A DNA stretch of 64,000 nucleotides from contig CAVQJU010000008.1 of NCBI GenBank assembly GCA_963712905.1, positions 1-64,000 on the forward strand, read 5' to 3'. The stretch is from CAVQJU01 sp963712905. Lineage in GTDB: Bacteria; Acidobacteriota; Vicinamibacteria; Vicinamibacterales; CAVVIG01. The translations under genes and the position numbers were made by a program. The notes beneath the pieces are model-generated. The model was not told the origin of the DNA, did no database searches, and worked only from the letters and a program-made list of their open reading frames with translations. This document shows positions 58,876 through 64,000 of this stretch, piece after piece. Position 1 is the first letter of the stretch. Each line of letters begins with the position of its first letter.

Positions 58876-61737
58876 ATGGCTGACAAAAAGGGCGTCGGGC
58901 ACGCTTACAACGTCGACTTCCTGAACGTCGTCTTCGCGGCGTCCAGCATCTTCCTGTTCCTGTCGGTCGTCTGGATGGTGTGGGACGACTACGATCGCGA
59001 CTGGAAGAACACGCAGCGGCGGTTCGCCCAGCTGCAGTACGACGTGACGCGGGCGCAGTACCAGCAGGCCTCTCGCGCCGTGGACAAGGGCAAGCTGACG
59101 CAGTTGCAGCAGCAACTCGCCGCGGCGCAGAAGAACGTCGCGGGGAACCAGGCGAAGGTCGCCGAGCTGCAGAAACAGCTCGATGACGTCAACATCCGGC
59201 TCGACCGGGCCCAGCGCGACTATCAGTACGCCAAGGCCAACTACGACCACGACCGCTACGACTTCGAGTCGTCGCGTGCGGCTGGTCTGGCGAACGCCGT
59301 CAAAAAGGGCGAGAGCGTCGCGGAACAGGAGACGCGGCTGACCGCGCTCAACCTGGAGGTCGAGAAGCTGACCGCCGAGCGGGCAGGCGTCCAGAAGTCG
59401 CAGGGGCAGTACACCGGGCAGGTGACGACCGTCGCCAAGCAGATCGAGGACATGCACGCCGAGGAGACGCGGCTGCGCAAGCTGGTCGACACGGTCGCGC
59501 CGAGCGCCGCCAAGGACTACTTCCTCAACGCGCCGCTCCTCGATTTCCTGGCGCCGACAATCAAGATTCAGCAGCTCATCCTGCCGAACATCGTGGACGA
59601 CGTGAACTTCAAGACCGTGGCGAAGATGGACCGGTGCATGACCTGCCACCTGTCGATCGACCGGAAGGGCTACGAGAAGTATCCGCAGCCGTACACGACG
59701 CATCCCAACCTGTCCACGTATCTCGGCGGCGACTCGCCGCACCCGATCGACCGCATCGGCTGCACGGTGTGCCACGAGGGCATGGGCCAGTCCGTCAGCT
59801 TCCGCGACGCGGCGCACATGCCGAGCTCCGAAAAGCAGCAGGAGGAGTGGGAAAAGAAGTTCGGCTGGGAGCAGCCGCACCTCTGGGACTACCCGATGCT
59901 GCCGGTGAAGATGACGGAGGCGTCCTGCGCGAAGTGCCACAAGCAGGAGATCTACGTTCCGAAGGCGGACACGCTGAATATCGCGTACGGCACCTACGAG
60001 CGGGCTGGCTGCTACGCCTGTCACAAGACGAAGGGGTTCGAGACCGAGAAGATGCGCAAGCCCGGGCCCATCCTGACCAAGATCAGCGCGAAACTGTCGC
60101 CGGAGTGGGTCAAGACGTGGGTGCGGAACCCGCGGGCGGTCAAGCCAGCCACCTGGATGCCGCGCATCTGGTACAACTCGAACTCGAGCGCGCCGGCCGA
60201 CGCTGTGCGCAATGAGGTCGAAATCGACGCGGCCGTCGCGTACCTGTTCGCGAACGCCGAGACGTACGAGCCCGCCGTGAAGAATCCGTCGCGCGGCGAC
60301 GCGAAGGCTGGCGAACAGATCGTCAAGTCGATCGGCTGCCAGGGCTGCCACCTGGTCGGCGAAGGGAAGCGGGAGGAGGTCGGGCCGCGCCGGACGTTCG
60401 GTCAGCCCCTCGAGAACATCGGCAACAAAACGACCTACGAGTGGGTCTTCAACTGGGTGCGGGATCCGAAGCATTTCAACCCCGGCACCTATATGCCGAA
60501 CCTGCGGCTGACCGATCAGCAGGCCGCCGACGTCGCGACGTATCTGATGACGCTCAAGCAGGCGGGAGGCGACGCGGCCAAGGCGACCTACGCCCAGAAG
60601 GACGTGGACGAGACGCTGCTCGACTACTACCAGAATGCGCTGCCGGTCGAGGAAGCGAAGGCTGCGGTGGCAAAACTCGATACAAAGGCCAAGCAACTCG
60701 ATCTGGGCCAGAGAGTGATCAGCCGGTACGGCTGCTTCAGCTGCCACGAGATCAAGGGATTCGAGAAGGCGCAGTCGATCGGCACGGACTTGTCGGAGGA
60801 GGGGAGCAAGCTCGTCACCCGCCTCGACTTCGCGTTCATCACGGAGATTCCGCACACGTCGAAGATTGGCTGGTTCCGCACGAAGCTCCACAACCCGCGC
60901 GAGTTCGACAAGGGCCGTGTGCTCCGGCCGCTCGAGAAGGCGCGGATGCCGAACTTCGAACTCTCCGACATCGAAGTGAACCGCTTGCTGACGGCCATCA
61001 TGAGCTTCCAGCGCGAGACGCAGCCGGCCGCGGCGATGCCGGTCAAGAACGCGCGGGTCGACTACCGCGTGGCGGGACGGACGCTCGTGCACCGGCAGAA
61101 CTGCGTCGGCTGTCACATCATCGAGGGCGACGGCGGCGACATGGTGAAGCTGGTGGCCGAGCCGTCGCTCGGTCCGCCGATGCTCACGCCGGAAGGCGCC
61201 CGCGTGCAGCCCGATTGGTTGTATGCATTCCTCCGCGGCCCGATTCCGATCCGGCCGTGGCTCAGCGTGCGCATGCCGACCTTCGGCTTCGACGACGAGA
61301 AGCTGAACGGCGTGGTGCAGTACTTCGGCGCGGTGTCGAACACCGTGGGACCGTTCCAGACCCACGAGACCGTGCGGCTGACGGCGGCTGAAGAAGGATC
61401 GGGCAAGCAGTTGTTCGAGCTGCTCAAGTGCCAGCAGTGCCACGTGCTCGGCGCGATCCCGAAGGATCAGCCGACGGCGAACCTCGCGCCGGACCTGCGC
61501 ATGGCGCCGGATAGGTTGCAGCCCGAGTGGATTGCGCAGTGGCTCAAGAACCCTGCGGTCATTCTTCCCGGCACGCGCATGCCGGCATTCTGGCCCGACT
61601 ACCCGAAGACGCAATACCCGGGCGCGGGCGGCACTGCCGAGTCGCAGATCCAGGCGATCAAGAACCACCTGCTGACGTTCAAAGGCGGACCGAGCCCTCG
61701 CAAGGGCGGCGGTGGGACTGTGGTCGCCGCGAACTAG
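58876..61737 (+). CDS. Membrane-anchored octahaem cytochrome c with coiled coil
   Basis: 953 residues. One membrane segment at about 16-36, a long coiled coil (about 40-215, e.g. 'LTQLQQQLAAAQKNVAGNQA'), then eight CxxCH haem sites beginning at C254, C296, C351, C379, C488, C620, C743 and C852. No signal cleavage is apparent; the helix should anchor it with the haems outside. It takes the place of cytochrome c1/f in this operon and probably passes electrons to terminal acceptors. I do not know a named family with this exact order. Confidence 0.88.
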   Translation: MADKKGVGHAYNVDFLNVVFAASSIFLFLSVVWMVWDDYDRDWKNTQRRFAQLQYDVTRAQYQQASRAVDKGKLTQLQQQLAAAQKNVAGNQAKVAELQKQLDDVNIRLDRAQRDYQYAKANYDHDRYDFESSRAAGLANAVKKGESVAEQETRLTALNLEVEKLTAERAGVQKSQGQYTGQVTTVAKQIEDMHAEETRLRKLVDTVAPSAAKDYFLNAPLLDFLAPTIKIQQLILPNIVDDVNFKTVAKMDRCMTCHLSIDRKGYEKYPQPYTTHPNLSTYLGGDSPHPIDRIGCTVCHEGMGQSVSFRDAAHMPSSEKQQEEWEKKFGWEQPHLWDYPMLPVKMTEASCAKCHKQEIYVPKADTLNIAYGTYERAGCYACHKTKGFETEKMRKPGPILTKISAKLSPEWVKTWVRNPRAVKPATWMPRIWYNSNSSAPADAVRNEVEIDAAVAYLFANAETYEPAVKNPSRGDAKAGEQIVKSIGCQGCHLVGEGKREEVGPRRTFGQPLENIGNKTTYEWVFNWVRDPKHFNPGTYMPNLRLTDQQAADVATYLMTLKQAGGDAAKATYAQKDVDETLLDYYQNALPVEEAKAAVAKLDTKAKQLDLGQRVISRYGCFSCHEIKGFEKAQSIGTDLSEEGSKLVTRLDFAFITEIPHTSKIGWFRTKLHNPREFDKGRVLRPLEKARMPNFELSDIEVNRLLTAIMSFQRETQPAAAMPVKNARVDYRVAGRTLVHRQNCVGCHIIEGDGGDMVKLVAEPSLGPPMLTPEGARVQPDWLYAFLRGPIPIRPWLSVRMPTFGFDDEKLNGVVQYFGAVSNTVGPFQTHETVRLTAAEEGSGKQLFELLKCQQCHVLGAIPKDQPTANLAPDLRMAPDRLQPEWIAQWLKNPAVILPGTRMPAFWPDYPKTQYPGAGGTAESQIQAIKNHLLTFKGGPSPRKGGGGTVVAAN

Positions 61738-61821
61738 GGCAGAGAGCAAAGGGCACAGGGCAGAGGGAAGGGTGAAGTGAACGGCACTTCGCTTTGCCCT
61801 CTGCCCTTTGCCTTCTGCCCT
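61736..61821. repeat. Facing heptamer arrays after the octahaem gene
   Basis: Left arm 61736-61770: AGGGCAG, AGAGCAA, AGGGCAC, AGGGCAG, AGGGAAG, overlapping the TAG stop. Right arm 61794-61821: TTGCCCT, CTGCCCT, TTGCCTT, CTGCCCT. Inverted copies around a 23-base middle that itself contains GAAGTGA/TCACTTC-like symmetry. Confidence 0.85.
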
Positions 61822-61834
61822 GCGTGATCCCAGC

Positions 61835-62362
61835 ATGATCCGCCCGCACCGCGGCCGCTTGCCTCGCATTCATCCCAGCGCCTTCATCGACGACAGCGCG
61901 CAGGTCATCGGCGAGGTGGAGATCGGCGAGGAGAGCAGCATCTGGATGTGCGTCGTCGTTCGCGGCGACGTGAACTGGATCCGGATCGGCCGGCGGACGA
62001 ACATCCAGGATGGCACGACCGTTCACGGCATGTTGGGGACGCATCCCGTGGAGCTCGGCGACGAAGTTACGGTGGGACATGGCGTGGTGCTTCACGGGTG
62101 CACCGTTGAAAACCGATGCCTGATCGGGATGGGCGCACTCCTGCTCAACGGCTCCCGAGTGGGGACGGAGTCAATCGTGGCGGCCGGCACGCTTCTCGTC
62201 GAGGGCATGCAGGTTCCGCCGCGGTCGCTCGTCATGGGCAGCCCCGGCAAGGTCAAACGATCGCTGACCGACGCTGAGGTCGCGGGCATCCGGGGTTACG
62301 CCGATCGCTACGTGGGATACCGCCTCGATTACATGTCTTCAGGAAGCAGCGCGGGCCTCTAG
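61835..62362 (+). CDS. Gamma-class carbonic anhydrase-like protein
   Basis: Left-handed beta-helix hexapeptide-repeat trimer. 'VVVRGDVNWIRIGRRTNIQD' and the zinc His in 'TTVHGM' and 'TVGHGVVLHGC' match the YrdA/PaaY/gamma-CA group. ATG at 61835 is chosen because upstream in-frame codons are heptamer repeat. 175 residues. Carbonic anhydrase activity is likely but many relatives are inactive. Confidence 0.87.
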   Translation: MIRPHRGRLPRIHPSAFIDDSAQVIGEVEIGEESSIWMCVVVRGDVNWIRIGRRTNIQDGTTVHGMLGTHPVELGDEVTVGHGVVLHGCTVENRCLIGMGALLLNGSRVGTESIVAAGTLLVEGMQVPPRSLVMGSPGKVKRSLTDAEVAGIRGYADRYVGYRLDYMSSGSSAGL

Positions 62363-62373
62363 GCCTGCCGTCA

Positions 62374-63687
62374 ATGTCGACCAAGCCTCCAAGCGGCACA
62401 CGCGATTTCCTGCCGGCAGATGTCCGGCGCCGGGAGCACGTCATCGGTGTCGTCCGTCGCGTGTACGAGCGGTACGGCTTCGAGCCCCTCGAAACCCCGG
62501 CGTTCGAGAACATCGAGACACTGATCGGGAAGTACGGCGAAGAGGGCAACAAGCTCATTTTCAAGATCCTGAAGCGCGGCGAGCACGAGGCCAGCGGCGA
62601 AGCGGATCTTGCGCTCCGGTACGACCTGACCGTTCCGCTCGCGCGCGTGGTCGCGCAATACCAGAACGAGCTCCCGAAGTTCTTCAAGCGCTACCAGATT
62701 CAACCGGTGTGGCGCGCAGACCGGCCGGCGAAGGGGCGTTTCCGCGAGTTCTACCAGTGCGACATCGATTCGATAGGCTCGACGTCGCCCGTGGTTGAGG
62801 CCGAGCAGCTGTCGGCGGTCACCGAGGTCCTCACGACGCTGGGTTTCGCCGACTTCACAATCCAGCTGAATCATCGCGTGCTGCTGACGGCGATGCTCGA
62901 GGCCGCGAACGTGCCCGCCGGCCTGCACGGCGAGGCGCTGGTGGCGATCGACAAGCTCGACAAGATTGGCCGTGACGGCGTGAGGAAGGAACTGGTCGGC
63001 CGCGGCGTCACCGACGAGAGTGCGTCCGCCTGCCTCGATGCCTTCGAGGATGTGCCGGCGTTCGAGCGGCTGGTGCAGGGATCCGACAAGGGCGGCGCCG
63101 CCAAGTTCGAGGTCGACCGCATTCTGTCTCTCGCCAGCGGCACGCCGGCCTCCGGGCACGTGAGCTTCGTCCCGCGCCTCGCGCGCGGGCTGTCATACTA
63201 CACCGGCGCGATCATGGAAATCACCGTGCCCGATCTGGCCGGCAGCCTCGGCGGCGGCGGCCGCTACGACAACCTCGTCGGGATGTTCCTGGGGCGGGAC
63301 GTGCCCGCATGCGGGTTCTCGCTCGGCCTCGAGCGCATCATCGTCGTCATGACCGAGCGCGGAATGTTTCCGGACGCGATCGCCGGCGGCGGCGTGGACG
63401 TGATGGTGACGGTGTGGAACGACGACTCCCGATCCGACGCCCTGACGCTCGCCGGCGAGCTGCGCCGCGGCGGCCTTCGCGTCGACGTTTACCCGGAGGC
63501 CGACAAGCTGGGCAAGCAGTTCAAATACGCCTCGAGCCGCGCCGTGCCGTTCGTGGCGATTGTCGGCGACGACGAGCGCGCCAACGGCACCGTCGGCGTC
63601 AAAGATCTGCGCAGCGGCGCGCAGGAAACCATGCCCCGGTCGGAAGCCGCGGCATTCATCGCCGCCCGCGTGAACCCAGAACCGTGA
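62374..63687 (+). CDS. hisS: Histidyl-tRNA synthetase
   Basis: Class II synthetase. 'PPSGTRDFLPADVRRRE', 'RYDLTVPLARVVAQY', 'FREFYQCDIDSIG' (motif 2) and His motifs 'FVPRLARGLSYYTGAIMEI', 'GGGRYDNLVGMF'; motif 3 'PACGFSLGLERI'. 437 residues including the anticodon domain. The last residues 'NPEP' and the TGA stop come from a TGAACC heptamer array. Confidence 0.96.
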   Translation: MSTKPPSGTRDFLPADVRRREHVIGVVRRVYERYGFEPLETPAFENIETLIGKYGEEGNKLIFKILKRGEHEASGEADLALRYDLTVPLARVVAQYQNELPKFFKRYQIQPVWRADRPAKGRFREFYQCDIDSIGSTSPVVEAEQLSAVTEVLTTLGFADFTIQLNHRVLLTAMLEAANVPAGLHGEALVAIDKLDKIGRDGVRKELVGRGVTDESASACLDAFEDVPAFERLVQGSDKGGAAKFEVDRILSLASGTPASGHVSFVPRLARGLSYYTGAIMEITVPDLAGSLGGGGRYDNLVGMFLGRDVPACGFSLGLERIIVVMTERGMFPDAIAGGGVDVMVTVWNDDSRSDALTLAGELRRGGLRVDVYPEADKLGKQFKYASSRAVPFVAIVGDDERANGTVGVKDLRSGAQETMPRSEAAAFIAARVNPEP

Positions 63688-63732
63688 ACCGTGAACCGTG
63701 AACCCTGAACCCTGAACCTTGAACCCTGAACC
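63684..63732 (+). repeat. Heptamer array (7 units) bridging hisS and aspS
   Basis: Seven perfect NTGAACC units (first base G,G,G,C,C,T,C). The first TGA is the hisS stop; the aspS GTG follows 2 bases after the array. Since 7 is not a multiple of 3, the array places TGA in all three frames. Confidence 0.9.
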
Positions 63733-63734
63733 CC

Positions 63735-64000
63735 GTGATCGCTGTTAATCGCTACCGCTCCCACACCTGCGCCGTTCTTCGCCCCGAGCACATCGGCCAG
63801 CCCGTCAAGCTGGCCGGCTGGGTGCATCGCAAGCGCGATCACGGCTCGCTCCTGTTCATCGACCTGCGCGACCACTACGGCATTACGCAGTGCGTGTTCA
63901 CGCCGAACTCCGCGGCGTTCGCCGCCGCCGAGTCGGTCCGCCTCGAAAGCGTCATCAGCGTGAGCGGGAGCGTGATCGAGCGCACGGCGGAGAACGTCAA
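63735..64000 (+). CDS. aspS: Aspartyl-tRNA synthetase, N-terminal part
   Basis: GTG at 63735 opens a frame running off the window: 'RYRSHTCAVLRPEHIGQPVK', 'GWVHRKRDHGSLLFIDLRDH', 'GITQCVF', the OB-fold tRNA-binding domain of AspRS. 88 codons present. It follows hisS directly, a common hisS-aspS pairing. Confidence 0.94.
   Translation, partial: MIAVNRYRSHTCAVLRPEHIGQPVKLAGWVHRKRDHGSLLFIDLRDHYGITQCVFTPNSAAFAAAESVRLESVISVSGSVIERTAENV

Noticed and set aside
57949..61869. Very long open frame (about 1300 codons) antisense to the octahaem cytochrome gene
   Set aside because: Composition is Arg/Leu/His-rich without domains, and the sense strand encodes eight CxxCH sites. High GC opens frames opposite real genes; many similar long antisense frames occur across the window.
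47568..63732. Heptamer arrays as possible CRISPR
   Set aside because: Units are 7 or 9 bp without spacers, and no cas genes are present.

Overview
The window is GC-rich, gene-dense bacterial chromosome carrying almost only housekeeping genes. A complete Kdo-synthesis cluster implies a Gram-negative envelope. Type IV pilus genes followed by PKD-domain lipoproteins, ferredoxin-dependent 2-oxoglutarate oxidation (KorAB), a b-type succinate dehydrogenase and a b6-like bc complex with a very large multihaem cytochrome together suggest an Acidobacteriota-type organism, perhaps Vicinamibacteria. That placement is inference from gene content, not from a marker tree.

Layout. 1-1.4 kb: 3'-truncated serine hydrolase and tRNA-Ala. 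1.5-4.6 kb: phosphofructokinase and methionine salvage (mtnB-mtnD-mtnC), with many single-base indels. 4.6-8.6 kb (minus strand): translation operon rplM-rpsI-rpsB-tsf-pyrH-frr. 9-15.7 kb: pilMNOPQ, preceded by a sigma-54-type site and followed by two secreted lipoproteins. 15.8-24.2 kb: TPR protein, M24 peptidase, accB-accC, thiE, amino acid permease, RCK channel protein, folD, coaE. 24.2-32.1 kb (minus): kdsB-pyrG-kdsA-kdsD-kdsC-lapB-like-membrane protein, an LPS inner-core/Kdo operon. 32.2-35.6 kb: GspC-like protein, lipid kinase, serA, small cytochrome c. 35.8-47.6 kb: TCA-cycle block icd, mdh, (B3-type metallo-beta-lactamase), sdhBAC, sucCD, korAB. 47.6-49.0 kb: ndk, DUF2905 and repeat-rich spacers. 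49.0-55.0 kb: pheA-ilvD-ilvB-ilvN-ilvC behind a transcription attenuator. 55.2-61.7 kb: bc-type respiratory complex (HEAT protein, Rieske, b6-like cytochrome b, subunit-IV-like protein, octahaem cytochrome c). 61.8-64 kb: gamma carbonic anhydrase, hisS and the start of aspS.

The strongest non-genic signal is the leader of the pheA-ilv operon: a Val-rich leader peptide whose stop codon lies inside an antiterminator arm that competes with a perfect 12-bp terminator. Two families of short repeats fill the spacers. One is GTAG-plus-hairpin (REP-like) elements. The other is tandem 7-bp or 9-bp arrays, often arranged as facing inverted arms and often starting at the stop codon of the upstream gene. 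One pair of arms encloses a truncated four-helix-bundle (23S intervening-sequence type) gene. Several genes have a -10 box 5-9 bases before the start codon, suggesting leaderless mRNAs.

About sixteen single-base frameshifts are visible, most between 1.87 and 3.36 kb. Because one breaks ribosomal protein L13, consensus errors are the simplest explanation. No insertion sequence, prophage, CRISPR array or rRNA was seen.
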